DNA from: Betaproteobacteria bacterium
GTDB taxonomy: Bacteria > Pseudomonadota > Gammaproteobacteria > Burkholderiales > Burkholderiaceae_C
Assembly (NCBI GenBank): GCA_009921265.1
Contig: RFYV01000005.1
Location: 1-64,000 of the forward strand
Direction: 5' to 3'
Length of the DNA stretch: 64,000 nucleotides
In this document: positions 35,276-43,964 of the stretch, in pieces
How the letters are laid out: each line of letters begins with the position of its first letter
Numbering within the stretch: position 1 is the stretch's first letter
Notes under the pieces: model-generated
The model's input: only the letters and a program-made list of their open reading frames with translations
What the model was told of the DNA's origin: nothing
The model's database searches: none
Position numbers and translations under genes: made by a program

Positions 35276-36214
35276 GTGCGCATCTATACTGAAAGGGTGT
35301 CTATATCTTCTGATTTATTTAACCCATTACCCAGTGACGCCATTCACATGGATGGTGTCGCCTGCGCACGTTGGCTGACACAATTGCATTCTTCGACAGT
35401 TGATGCTTGGCTTCACCAAGAAGTAGCGCGTCGCATGGCTGACCGCCTCACTTGGATTAAAACCAAACCTGCGCATTGGGCGCACTGGATGCCATTAACG
35501 GGATCAATTGCGTCGCAAAAATATGTACAAGCCGTTTATGCAGATGCAGTGTGTCATGTCATTGAGTCATCGGCGGAACGCTTGCATCAAGCAAAAAAAA
35601 TACTTAGCCCCACTTGGTGGCAGCGTGCATTCAAACCACCCATTCATTTTTCTTTGGCACCCACCCAGCCTGTGCACATGCTGTGGTCCAACATGACTTT
35701 GCACCATACGCATCGACCTCAACTCATGATGAAGTCTTGGTCTGATGCAGTAGATGTGGGCGGATTTGTGATGTTTTCTTGTTTGGGTCCTGATACGCTC
35801 AAGCAACTTCGTGCGGTTTATGAGGCTAATCATTGGCCAGCTCCAACGCATGCATTCACAGACATGCACGATTGGGGAGATATGTTGTTGCAATCGGGTT
35901 TTACTGAGCCCATCATGGACATGGAGCGCATTCAATTGACCTATGCAAATGCCCATGATTTATGGGTTGACTTGCGCACGCTGGGGCGCAATCTCAATCC
36001 TAAAAGGTTCCAAGGTTTACAAGGTAAAAAATGGCGCGAAAAACTTGATTCACAGCTTTTTCAATCGGAGGCTACCCATAGCAACGACTCAAGAGTCACC
36101 ATGACTTTTGAGGTTATTTATGGACACGCCTTCAAGTCAAACCCCAAAATACGAGTAGCGCCTAAAAGCACGGTAACACTCGAAAATATGAAATCCATGC
36201 TGGGTCAAAAATAG
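35276..36214 (+). CDS. BioC-like methyltransferase with degenerate SAM motif
   Basis: The protein has up to 312 residues from GTG 35276; GTG 35297 is an alternative start. The C-terminal two thirds resemble BioC (malonyl-ACP O-methyltransferase): MLWSNMTLHH near 139-148, FSCLGPDTLKQLRAVY near 166-181, FTDMHDWGDMLLQSGF and DLRTLGRNLNPKR. The glycine-rich SAM motif expected near 66-80 is replaced by AHWMPLTGSIAS, so cofactor binding is in doubt. No other biotin gene is near. It starts two bases from the broken comF gene on the opposite strand and lies upstream of the cox operon. Confidence 0.7.
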   Translation: MRIYTERVSISSDLFNPLPSDAIHMDGVACARWLTQLHSSTVDAWLHQEVARRMADRLTWIKTKPAHWAHWMPLTGSIASQKYVQAVYADAVCHVIESSAERLHQAKKILSPTWWQRAFKPPIHFSLAPTQPVHMLWSNMTLHHTHRPQLMMKSWSDAVDVGGFVMFSCLGPDTLKQLRAVYEANHWPAPTHAFTDMHDWGDMLLQSGFTEPIMDMERIQLTYANAHDLWVDLRTLGRNLNPKRFQGLQGKKWREKLDSQLFQSEATHSNDSRVTMTFEVIYGHAFKSNPKIRVAPKSTVTLENMKSMLGQK

Positions 36215-36279
36215 CAACGCCAAGCGCTTTTCAATGTGGCTACTTTTCATCATGCGGTTTAAGGGCTGAAATTGTCAGT

Positions 36280-36306
36280 TTGACGACGATTTAGCCTTGC
36301 TACAAT
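36280..36306 (+). promoter_or_regulatory. Putative sigma-70 promoter of the cox operon
   Basis: TTGACG at 36280-36285 and TACAAT at 36301-36306 resemble -35 and -10 boxes. The spacing is 15 bases, shorter than the optimal 17, so strength is uncertain. The site lies about 105 bases before coxB in an otherwise gene-free stretch (36215-36411). Confidence 0.35.
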
Positions 36307-36411
36307 GTATTGTTGCGACCAGTCCTAGGGTATTCACCATGGACGCCGTCGGTTGTCTGATTTCCAAATCTGGCTCAATCAACGGATGGTGGCGTTTTGA
36401 GGCAATAAAAC

Positions 36412-37584
36412 GTGAACAAGATGAACGATTTAATCAAAAAGTTGGCTTTAGGTCTTTTAGGGGCCGTTGTATTTGTATCAACTGCCGCATGGGCAGTTAA
36501 CGATCTTCCGGGCGGCCCCGCGGTTTGGCAACTCAACTTGCAACCCGCCGCCACCAAAATGGCTGCAGAGCAAGCATGGTTGCATTGGTTCATGCTTATC
36601 ATCTGTACAGTTATTTTTGTCGTCGTATTTGGCGTGATGTTTTATTCCATTTGGAAGCATCGCAAATCAGTGGGTCATAAGCCCGCTGATTTTCATGAAT
36701 CCGTCAAAGTTGAAATCGCATGGACTGTTATTCCTTTCATCATCGTGATTTTGATGGCATTGCCTGCAACCAAGGCGGTGGTCGCTCAAAAAGACACATC
36801 CAATGCAGACATCACCATCAAAGCAACGGGCTATCAATGGAAGTGGGGATACGACTACCTCAAAGGCGAAGGTGAAGGCATTGCTTTCATTTCAACGCTA
36901 GACAATGAACACCGCGAGATTTCTAACAGCGGTGCCAAGGGTGTTCAGATCGACGACTACTTGCTTAAAGTCGACAATGTATTGGTTGTTCCAGTTGATA
37001 AAAAAATTCGCATTATCACTACAGCCAATGACGTGATTCACGCATTTGCAGTCCCTTCACTGGGCATCAAACAAGATGCGATTCCAGGCTTTGTTCGCGA
37101 TACTTGGTTTCGTGCCGAAAAAATAGGTGATTTCCATGGTCAATGCCAAGAGCTATGCGGTAAAGAGCACGCCTACATGCCTATTCATGTCAAGGTCGTC
37201 AGCGCAGAAGATTATGCCAAGTGGGTTCAAGACGAACAAAAAAAGATGGCCGCCAAATTGGATGATCCTTCCAAAGTTTGGACGCTTGACGAAATCACCA
37301 AACGTGGTGAGAAGGTATATGCAGCCAATTGTGCAGCTTGCCATCAATCCAACGGTAAAGGTGCTGGCCCCATCAAGCCTTTAGATGGCGCAGCTGTCGT
37401 ATTAAACGCCGACAAAATCAAACAAATCAAAGTATTGCTTAATGGACAAAACAACGGCACCATGCCTGCGTGGAAACAATTGAGCGACACCGATATTGCC
37501 GCTGTTATTAGTTACACAAAAAACAACTGGTCCAATAAAACGGGTCAATTGGTGCAACCTGCAGACGTTAAAGCCGCTCGTTAA
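36412..37584 (+). CDS. coxB: Cytochrome c oxidase subunit II with fused cytochrome c
   Basis: The 390-residue protein has a signal peptide, two transmembrane helices (about 57-79 and 103-122), a CuA domain with His210, Cys245, Glu247, Cys249, His253 and Met256 (CQELCGKEHAYM), and a C-terminal cytochrome c domain with CAACH at 307-311. This is the caa3/aa3 subunit II with fused haem domain common in Burkholderiales. GAGG at 36399-36402 is nine bases from GTG 36412, which supports that start; ATG 36421 is the alternative. First gene of the oxidase operon. Confidence 0.95.
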   Translation: MNKMNDLIKKLALGLLGAVVFVSTAAWAVNDLPGGPAVWQLNLQPAATKMAAEQAWLHWFMLIICTVIFVVVFGVMFYSIWKHRKSVGHKPADFHESVKVEIAWTVIPFIIVILMALPATKAVVAQKDTSNADITIKATGYQWKWGYDYLKGEGEGIAFISTLDNEHREISNSGAKGVQIDDYLLKVDNVLVVPVDKKIRIITTANDVIHAFAVPSLGIKQDAIPGFVRDTWFRAEKIGDFHGQCQELCGKEHAYMPIHVKVVSAEDYAKWVQDEQKKMAAKLDDPSKVWTLDEITKRGEKVYAANCAACHQSNGKGAGPIKPLDGAAVVLNADKIKQIKVLLNGQNNGTMPAWKQLSDTDIAAVISYTKNNWSNKTGQLVQPADVKAAR

Positions 37585-37614
37585 TCAAGAATCGTCATTC
37601 AGAAGGACATCATC

Positions 37615-39246
37615 ATGAGTGCAGTACTCGACCCCCACGGCCATGTAGCTGGCGACCACGGACACGACGATCATCACGGAGCCCCTCATGGATGGCGACG
37701 TTGGGTCTTTGCAACCAACCACAAAGACATCGGTACTTTGTATTTGTTATTTGCTTTCACCATGTTCATTATTGGTGGCATATTGGCTTTGATTATTCGT
37801 GCAGAGTTGTTTCAACCGGGTTTGCAAGTGGTCAACCCCGAGCTCTTCAATCAACTCACCACCATGCATGGTCTCATTATGGTGTTTGGCGCCATCATGC
37901 CTGCCTTTGTTGGATTTGCAAACTGGATGATTCCATTACAAATTGGCGCTGCTGATATGGCTTTTGCACGCATGAACAACTTCAGTTTTTGGCTGATGAT
38001 TCCTGCGGCTGTCATGCTTTCTACATCATTCTTTATGCCTGGTGGTGCACCCGCTGCAGGTTGGACGTTGTACGCGCCACTCACGCTTCAAATGGGTCCC
38101 ACCATGGACTCCGGTATTTTTGCACTACATATTTTGGGTGCTTCATCGATCATGGGCTCCATCAACATCATCGTCACCATTCTCAATATGCGCGCTCCTG
38201 GCATGACATTGATGAAAATGCCGATGTTTGTTTGGACATGGTTAATCACTGCTTATTTGTTGATTGCTGTGATGCCTGTGTTGGCTGGCGCAATCACCAT
38301 GACGCTCACTGATCGTCACTTTGGAACCACCTTCTTTAATCCTGCAGGTGGCGGTGATCCTGTGATGTACCAACATATTTTTTGGTTCTTCGGTCACCCC
38401 GAGGTCTACATCATGATTTTGCCCGCCTTTGGTATCGTCAGTCACATTATTCCTGCATTTTCACGTAAAAGATTATTTGGTTATGCATCCATGGTTTATG
38501 CGACAGCGTCAATCGCTATTTTGTCTTTCATTGTGTGGGCGCATCACATGTATGCGACTGGCATGCCTGTCACAGGTCAATTGTTCTTCATGTACGCAAC
38601 CATGTTGATTTCAGTACCAACGGGCGTCAAAGTTTTCAATTGGATTGCAACCATGTGGAAGGGCTCCATGACTTTTGAGTCACCCATGTTGTTTGCGGTT
38701 GGCTTTATCTTTGTGTTCACCATGGGCGGATTCACAGGTTTGATTTGTGCAATGGCTCCCATTGACACGCAAATTCAAGACACCTATTACATCGTTGCTC
38801 ATTTCCACTATGTATTAGTGGCGGGCTCTTTATTTGCGATGTTTGCTGGTTACTATTACTGGTCTCCCAAATGGACTGGCGTGATGTATAACGAAACACG
38901 CGGCCAAATCCATTTTTGGTGGACGCTCATTTCTTTTAACATCACATTCTTCCCCATGCACTTTTTGGGATTAGCCGGAATGCCACGTCGCTATGCGGAC
39001 TACCCCATGCAGTTTGCGGACTTCAATGCGATTGCCTCGGTGGGTGCTTTTGCTTTTGGTCTTGCACAGGTTTATTTCTTCTGCTTTGTAATTTTTCCCA
39101 CCATGATGGGCAAAGGTGAAAAAGCTGCAGCTAGTCCTTGGGAAGCTGCAGAAGGCTTGGAGTGGCAAGTTCCATCTCCCGCGCCATTCCACACGTTTGA
39201 GACACCGCCCAAGTTGGATTCAACAGCCACCAAAATCATTGCTTAA
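37615..39246 (+). CDS. coxA: Cytochrome c oxidase subunit I
   Basis: The 543-residue protein is the haem-copper oxidase core of type A. It has a His-rich N-terminus, then RWVFATNHKDIGTLYL, HGLIMVFGAIMPAF (low-spin haem ligand), FWFFGHPEVYIMILPAFGI (CuB His and the His-Tyr crosslink segment), HHMYATGMP, and VAHFHYVLVAGSLFA with the haem a3/a ligands. The proton D- and K-channel segments are present. An AGAAGGA site precedes ATG 37615, 30 bases after coxB. Confidence 0.97.
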   Translation: MSAVLDPHGHVAGDHGHDDHHGAPHGWRRWVFATNHKDIGTLYLLFAFTMFIIGGILALIIRAELFQPGLQVVNPELFNQLTTMHGLIMVFGAIMPAFVGFANWMIPLQIGAADMAFARMNNFSFWLMIPAAVMLSTSFFMPGGAPAAGWTLYAPLTLQMGPTMDSGIFALHILGASSIMGSINIIVTILNMRAPGMTLMKMPMFVWTWLITAYLLIAVMPVLAGAITMTLTDRHFGTTFFNPAGGGDPVMYQHIFWFFGHPEVYIMILPAFGIVSHIIPAFSRKRLFGYASMVYATASIAILSFIVWAHHMYATGMPVTGQLFFMYATMLISVPTGVKVFNWIATMWKGSMTFESPMLFAVGFIFVFTMGGFTGLICAMAPIDTQIQDTYYIVAHFHYVLVAGSLFAMFAGYYYWSPKWTGVMYNETRGQIHFWWTLISFNITFFPMHFLGLAGMPRRYADYPMQFADFNAIASVGAFAFGLAQVYFFCFVIFPTMMGKGEKAAASPWEAAEGLEWQVPSPAPFHTFETPPKLDSTATKIIA

Positions 39247-39251
39247 TTTTT

Positions 39252-39365
39252 ATGACAACACCTGAGCAAAAAAAGAATAACGTCCGACTTGCCCTGATAT
39301 TGGCTACGGTTGCGATTGCTTTTTTTCTTGGGTTTTTGGCAAAAATGATTTTGCTACAGCGATAA
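39252..39365 (+). CDS. Cytochrome oxidase small assembly protein (37 residues)
   Basis: This short frame lies between coxA and ctaG, five bases after the coxA stop and four bases before ctaG. It encodes MTTPEQKKNNVR, one hydrophobic helix (LALILATVAIAFFLGFLAKM) and a three-residue tail. Tiny single-helix proteins at exactly this position are conserved in Burkholderiales and named cytochrome oxidase small assembly proteins. The function is inferred from position only. Confidence 0.8.
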   Translation: MTTPEQKKNNVRLALILATVAIAFFLGFLAKMILLQR

Positions 39366-39369
39366 ATTC

Positions 39370-39981
39370 ATGCTCTCCAAAACAACCTCAGCCAATCTCA
39401 CCATGATGCGTAAGCTTTGTGTTGTTGCGTTAGGTATGTTTGCTTTTGGTTATGCCTTGGTGCCCATGTACAAAGCCATTTGTGAAATGACGGGCATCAA
39501 TATCCTTGCCTTGGGCGAGCGTGAAATACCAGGCTCTGGTTCGGCTCGTTTGGGTAGACTTGAAAACAGCCAAGTCGATACAACGCGCACCATCACCATT
39601 GAATTTGATGCTAATTCGCGCGGACCTTGGCTGTTCAAGCCCGCACAAAATTCAATTCAAGTTCATCCAGGACAAATGACAACGGTGATGTATGAATTTC
39701 AAAATACACAAAACCGCACCATGTCTGCGCAAGCCATCCCCAGTTATGCGCCACGTCAAGCTGCGTCTCACTTCAATAAGTTGGAATGTTTTTGCTTTAA
39801 TCAATACACGTTAGCGCCCGGCGAAAAAAAGCAATGGCCCGTGGTTTTTGTGGTGAATCACAAGTTGTCCAAAGACGTCAACACCATCACACTGTCATAC
39901 ACATTTTTTGAAGTCGGCAGCAAGGTGCCTGAGGCCCCCACTGCATCCGTGTTTAAGTCCAATACAAAGTGGGGCGTATGA
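39370..39981 (+). CDS. ctaG: Cytochrome c oxidase copper chaperone CtaG (Cox11)
   Basis: The 203-residue protein has an N-terminal membrane anchor (about 13-35), a Cox11 immunoglobulin-like domain and the copper motif ECFCFNQYTLAPGEKK near 137-152 with the essential CFCF cysteines. It delivers copper to the CuB site of subunit I. It overlaps the DUF2970 gene by ATGA, so the two are coupled. Confidence 0.95.
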   Translation: MLSKTTSANLTMMRKLCVVALGMFAFGYALVPMYKAICEMTGINILALGEREIPGSGSARLGRLENSQVDTTRTITIEFDANSRGPWLFKPAQNSIQVHPGQMTTVMYEFQNTQNRTMSAQAIPSYAPRQAASHFNKLECFCFNQYTLAPGEKKQWPVVFVVNHKLSKDVNTITLSYTFFEVGSKVPEAPTASVFKSNTKWGV

Positions 39982-40190
39982 GTCAAGATCTTGTGCCTCC
40001 CAAAAAAGGATCGATCTTTCGAACCATTGTTGCGATCGCTTGGTCGTTCATTGGCATTCGTAAAAGTTCTGAGTTTCAAGAAGACATTGCACGCATCACA
40101 CCACTGCATATTATGCTCGTGGGCTTTGTGGCTATTTTTTTATTTGTAATCGGTTTGATGTTGTTGGTCAAACTTGTTGTCGCGACATAA
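39978..40190 (+). CDS. DUF2970 small membrane protein
   Basis: From ATG 39978 the protein has 70 residues: a charged N-terminus, KKGSIFRTIVAIAWSFIGIR, the family segment EDIARITPLHIMLVG and one long C-terminal helix. DUF2970 proteins sit in cox operons between ctaG and coxC. They probably help oxidase assembly; no biochemical role is established. It is coupled to ctaG by ATGA. Confidence 0.88.
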   Translation: MSQDLVPPKKGSIFRTIVAIAWSFIGIRKSSEFQEDIARITPLHIMLVGFVAIFLFVIGLMLLVKLVVAT

Positions 40191-40202
40191 AAAGGAGTTG
40201 AA

Positions 40203-41084
40203 ATGAGTAGCAATTTAAACGGCGCAGCGCCCTATTATTTTGTGCCCGAACCCTCTCGCCATCCTGCGATGGCCGCACTTGGTTTGTTTTTTGTCATCAT
40301 GGGTGCCAGTCAATGGGTCAATAGCGTTGAATGGGGCAAGTACTCTTTAATACTTGGTCTTGCCATTGTGTTTATTGTGTTATTTCAATGGTTCATGCAG
40401 GCCATCACCGAGAGTGAAAGCGGACAATACGGTCACAAGGTTGATCTTTCTTTCCGCTGGAGCATGAGTTGGTTTATTTTTTCTGAAGTGATGTTCTTCG
40501 GTGCTTTTTTCTCGGCTTTGTGGTGGATGCGTGTTCACTCTGTGCCCGAACTCGGCAATATCAACAACGCTATTTTGTGGCCTGACTTTAAAGCGGTGTG
40601 GCCTTCAGTTTCCGCAGGCGCTACAGCATCTCCTGCAGGCATTATCGAGCCATTCACAGCAATGACACCCTTTTGGTTGCCCACCATCAACACCGCTTTG
40701 TTGTTGAGCTCTGGTGTCACCATCACCATTGCGCATCACGCGTTGAGAGAAAACAAGCGCGAACAAGCGCTGCTATTCATGTGGCTTACCGTTATATTGG
40801 GTCTCGTGTTTTTGTTTGTTCAAGGTTATGAGTATGCACACGCGTATTCAGACATGAACCTGAAGCTCACATCGGGTGCGTATGGTTCTACATTCTTTAT
40901 GCTCACGGGCTTTCACGGTTTTCACGTGTTCCTCGGCATGTTGATGTTGTTTTTCATCACGCTTCGCATTCAAAAAGGCCACTTCACCGCTGACAAACAT
41001 TTTGGTTTTGAAGGCGCAGCTTGGTATTGGCACTTTGTTGACGTGGTGTGGTTGGGCTTGTATATTTTGGTTTATTGGTTGTAA
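40203..41084 (+). CDS. coxC: Cytochrome c oxidase subunit III
   Basis: The 293-residue membrane protein has seven hydrophobic segments and the subunit III landmarks SEVMFFGAFFSALWW near 94-108, HALRENKREQAL, GFHGFHVFLGMLML near 237-250 and WYWHFVDVVWLGLYILVYW at the C-terminus. A perfect AAGGAG lies before ATG 40203. It closes the structural part of the oxidase operon and is followed by a strong terminator. Confidence 0.96.
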   Translation: MSSNLNGAAPYYFVPEPSRHPAMAALGLFFVIMGASQWVNSVEWGKYSLILGLAIVFIVLFQWFMQAITESESGQYGHKVDLSFRWSMSWFIFSEVMFFGAFFSALWWMRVHSVPELGNINNAILWPDFKAVWPSVSAGATASPAGIIEPFTAMTPFWLPTINTALLLSSGVTITIAHHALRENKREQALLFMWLTVILGLVFLFVQGYEYAHAYSDMNLKLTSGAYGSTFFMLTGFHGFHVFLGMLMLFFITLRIQKGHFTADKHFGFEGAAWYWHFVDVVWLGLYILVYWL

Positions 41085-41100
41085 ACCTCAGCAATCAAAG

Positions 41101-41128
41101 CAAAGGCCGCAAGTGCGGCCTTTGTTAT
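41101..41128. terminator. Bidirectional terminator between coxC and the DUF2909 gene
   Basis: A perfect 10-bp stem (CAAAGGCCGC at 41101-41110, GCGGCCTTTG at 41115-41124) with a 4-base loop lies 17 bases after coxC and 20 bases after the convergent DUF2909 gene. Pyrimidine-rich ends on both sides allow use in both directions. Confidence 0.75.
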
Positions 41129-41144
41129 TGGCGATTGGCAAAAA

Positions 41145-41366
41145 TTATCTGCCCGCTGGAATTCCTGTGGGTTGAATCCATCCCATCATCCATGCGAATA
41201 AAATGCAAATAAAAAGCATAATGGAAAAGCCCACACGCAGTGCAAGAGCGCGAGCCATTCGACTGGTTTTGGGAGCGCCGTCTTGACCGTCGCGCATCAT
41301 AAAAAACAAAGCAACAGCCAAACTCACTAAGATGGCGACAAATGCAATCAGAACAAATAATTTCAT
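41145..41366 (-). CDS. Twin transmembrane protein (DUF2909)
   Basis: From ATG 41366 the 73-residue protein has two hydrophobic helices (about 2-22 and 44-63) joined by a charged loop, FFMMRDGQDGAPKTSRMARAL. This is the DUF2909 'twin TM' protein found next to cox genes in betaproteobacteria, and the minus-strand orientation inside the cluster is also usual there. Function unknown; an oxidase assembly role is inferred from position. Confidence 0.85.
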   Translation of the reverse strand: MKLFVLIAFVAILVSLAVALFFMMRDGQDGAPKTSRMARALALRVGFSIMLFICILFAWMMGWIQPTGIPAGR

Positions 41367-41381
41367 AACCACTATTATCTC

Positions 41382-42146
41382 GTGAAATCAACTCAAAGCG
41401 GCATCCAAGCAAGCCCATCGAATATGAATCGATGGGTGATTGCTATGGCTGCCGCCTTGGGCGTGGCTTTGACTATTGGTTTGGCTTTATGGCAGTTGTC
41501 GCGCGCGCAACAAAAAGATGAGATCCATCAAGCCATGATTCAAATGCAAGCCTTGCCTTCATTACAGTCTCAACAATTAGTTGCAGATCCACAATTGTGG
41601 CAATCAACGCACCGTGCGGTGCAATTAAACGGCCAATGGTTGGTTGATCAAACTATTTTTTTAGACAATCGCAGTCATCATGGTGCCGCTGGTTTTTGGG
41701 TGATATCGCCCCTCAAGATCAATGAGCAAGAGTCTGTCTTGGTCAAGCGTGGTTGGCTTGCACGTGACTTGCGCGACCCCAAGTTTTTATCTCGTCTTGA
41801 TACACCTACCACGGATGTTGTGATCAATGGCCGCATTGATTTGCCCTTGTCTCAATGGTTTACATTGAGCAATCCCTCGCCATCTTCGCAAAGTGTCGAT
41901 ACAAAAAAATCTCGTATTCAATCCAATATTCAAAACAAGGATATTGAATATGAGACAGGATTGAAGATTGTTGCAACTGTTTTGCAAATTGACGCAAGTA
42001 GTGATGGTTTAAAACGAGACTGGCCCGACATCACTCAAACATCGGATAAAAACAGAGCGTATGCTTGGCAATGGTTTGCGCTTAGCGCTTTGATTGCAGG
42101 TTTATACGTGTGGTTTCAATGGATAAAACCTTATGCAAAAAAATAA
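41382..42146 (+). CDS. SURF1-family oxidase assembly protein
   Basis: The 254-residue protein has the SURF1 layout: one helix at each end (about 15-36 and 230-248) and a periplasmic domain between with VKRGWLARD and the start-proximal RWVIAMAAALGVALTIGLALW. SURF1 helps haem A insertion into subunit I. The start is GTG 41382 or ATG 41424; neither has a clear ribosome-binding site. GTG 41382 lies only 15 bases from the start of the divergent DUF2909 gene, so the promoter probably lies inside that gene. Confidence 0.85.
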   Translation: MKSTQSGIQASPSNMNRWVIAMAAALGVALTIGLALWQLSRAQQKDEIHQAMIQMQALPSLQSQQLVADPQLWQSTHRAVQLNGQWLVDQTIFLDNRSHHGAAGFWVISPLKINEQESVLVKRGWLARDLRDPKFLSRLDTPTTDVVINGRIDLPLSQWFTLSNPSPSSQSVDTKKSRIQSNIQNKDIEYETGLKIVATVLQIDASSDGLKRDWPDITQTSDKNRAYAWQWFALSALIAGLYVWFQWIKPYAKK

Positions 42147-42831
42147 CGTCGAAAAAAACAATGACGATCAACCTTTAGGGCTGACTGTTTATGACTTGCC
42201 AAGCCCAGTGGAAAGTGTGGCGCATGACGCCAAGCGCACGCGTGCGGGTCGCTTAGGCATGTTGCTGGTTTTTATTATTTGTTTGTCACCCGTTGTTGCA
42301 TCGTATTTTATGTATTACGTGGCAAGACCTGCTTCTATCAAATCGTTTGGTGAATTGATTCAACCCACGCAATCATTACCCAATGCACCTATGACTAATT
42401 TACAAGGACAAGCGGGAGATTTGTCACAACTCAAAAAACAGTGGTTATTCATCAGTGTGGGATCTGGTGCATGTCCGATTGAATGTCAAAACCGTTTGTA
42501 TTTGCAACACCAAATCTGGGTTTCATTGGGCAAAGAGCGCGTACGCTTCGATTGGGTTTGGCTCATCTCTGATAATGAAGCGGTGCCCGCACCAATATTG
42601 CCAGGTCTAAAAGAGGCACAAGTTTGGCGTGTCAAATCGCAAGTGTTGGAGGCTTGGTTAAAGCCACAATCAAATTTTTCATTGCAAGATCATTTTTATT
42701 TAGTCGATCCCATGGGTGAATGGATGATGCGATTTCCTGCGCCCATTGACAAAGACAGGGCCACTCCCATTAAAAAAGATTTGGAACGTGTGCTCAGAGC
42801 CTCAGCCGGCTGGGATTTACCAGGTCGTTAA
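42133..42831 (+). CDS. Membrane-anchored SCO-like thioredoxin-fold protein
   Basis: The 232-residue protein has a cytoplasmic N-terminus, one helix (about 41-62) and a periplasmic domain with a redox pair Cys114/Cys118 in ACPIECQN and His187 in QDHFYLVDPMG. These positions match the two Cys and one His copper ligands of SCO proteins, although the overall similarity to the true SCO gene at 44859 is low. It overlaps SURF1 by 14 bases and is followed two bases later by ctaA. A role in CuA delivery or in reducing subunit II cysteines is plausible. Confidence 0.75.
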   Translation: MQKNNVEKNNDDQPLGLTVYDLPSPVESVAHDAKRTRAGRLGMLLVFIICLSPVVASYFMYYVARPASIKSFGELIQPTQSLPNAPMTNLQGQAGDLSQLKKQWLFISVGSGACPIECQNRLYLQHQIWVSLGKERVRFDWVWLISDNEAVPAPILPGLKEAQVWRVKSQVLEAWLKPQSNFSLQDHFYLVDPMGEWMMRFPAPIDKDRATPIKKDLERVLRASAGWDLPGR

Positions 42832-42833
42832 TC

Positions 42834-43964
42834 ATGGAAACACCTGCCTACAACTGGAGCCCCGTTTTGCATCTCATGCTCATGGGCGTGGTGATTGCGA
42901 TGGGACCGCTGTGTTGGGTTTGGTTGCGTCATCGACATGCCAATACAGCGCAACGTTTCAGGCAAATCACTTTGCTCACATTATTTTTAACTTTTGATTT
43001 GGTTCTCTTTGGCTCGTTTACGCGACTCACCGATTCTGGTTTGGGTTGCCCCGATTGGCCCGGTTGCTACGGTCATTTATCGCCTGTTGGCGCTAAGTAT
43101 GTCATTGCTGAAGCTCAAGCGGCTATGCCAAGCGGACCTGTTAGCGCTGTGAAAGCGTGGATTGAAATGTTGCATCGTTATCTGGCAACTGGGGTTGGTG
43201 TGTTGATTTTGACAATTGCAATTTTTTCTTGGATGAGTGCGCGTTTTTCAAGATTGCTACCCAGTATCACTTTGTTGGTTGTGTGTATGCAAGGTGCGTT
43301 TGGTGCATGGACAGTTACTTTCAAATTACAACCCGCCATTGTGACTTTGCATTTGTTGGGGGCGATGGTGCTATTGGTTTTACTCACGCGTCAATGGGTT
43401 CGACAAATGCAAAGCACGGGAGATATGGATCACTCACCTGCAAGCCCTCATCTTCGTCTTTGGCTGGTGTTGACATCGATTGCGCTTCTCATTCAATTGG
43501 TGTTGGGCGCATGGGTGAGTACCAATTACGCTGTATTGGCTTGTGATCAATTTCCGCAATGCCAAAATTCTTGGTGGCCTGAGATGGATTTTTCGAGTGC
43601 ATTTGAAATTTGGCGTCCATTGGGTTTTTCAAGCCAAGGCGATACGCTCACTTTTTCTTCGCTCACAGCCATTCATTACACGCATAGACTTATGGCCTAT
43701 ATCTTGATGTGCGTTGTGTTGGTATTGGCTTGGGTACTCAACAAAACCGGTTGGACGCAAATCGCTGGTTTGCTGTTTGCTGTTTTGGTTTTGCAATTTA
43801 TCACAGGCATATCTAATGTAGTCTTCAGTTGGCCGTTGATTGCAGCTGTCATTCACACAGGTGGTGCTGCGGCATTGGTGATATTGATCACAACAGCATG
43901 GACTTGCACCAGCGACGATAATCCGAACATGGCATCTATTTTTAAAGCCCCTCATCACTCATGA
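42834..43964 (+). CDS. ctaA: Haem A synthase
   Basis: The 376-residue protein has eight hydrophobic segments and the CtaA/COX15 landmarks [19 protein letters not shown] near 60-78, [11 protein letters not shown], a mid-protein [17 protein letters not shown] and a late [11 protein letters not shown] histidine motif. It oxidises haem O to haem A for the oxidase above. It overlaps ctaB by ATGA, so haem O is made and converted by coupled products. Confidence 0.95.
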   Translation: METPAYNWSPVLHLMLMGVVIAMGPLCWVWLRHRHANTAQRFRQITLLTLFLTFDLVLFGSFTRLTDSGLGCPDWPGCYGHLSPVGAKYVIAEAQAAMPSGPVSAVKAWIEMLHRYLATGVGVLILTIAIFSWMSARFSRLLPSITLLVVCMQGAFGAWTVTFKLQPAIVTLHLLGAMVLLVLLTRQWVRQMQSTGDMDHSPASPHLRLWLVLTSIALLIQLVLGAWVSTNYAVLACDQFPQCQNSWWPEMDFSSAFEIWRPLGFSSQGDTLTFSSLTAIHYTHRLMAYILMCVVLVLAWVLNKTGWTQIAGLLFAVLVLQFITGISNVVFSWPLIAAVIHTGGAAALVILITTAWTCTSDDNPNMASIFKAPHHS

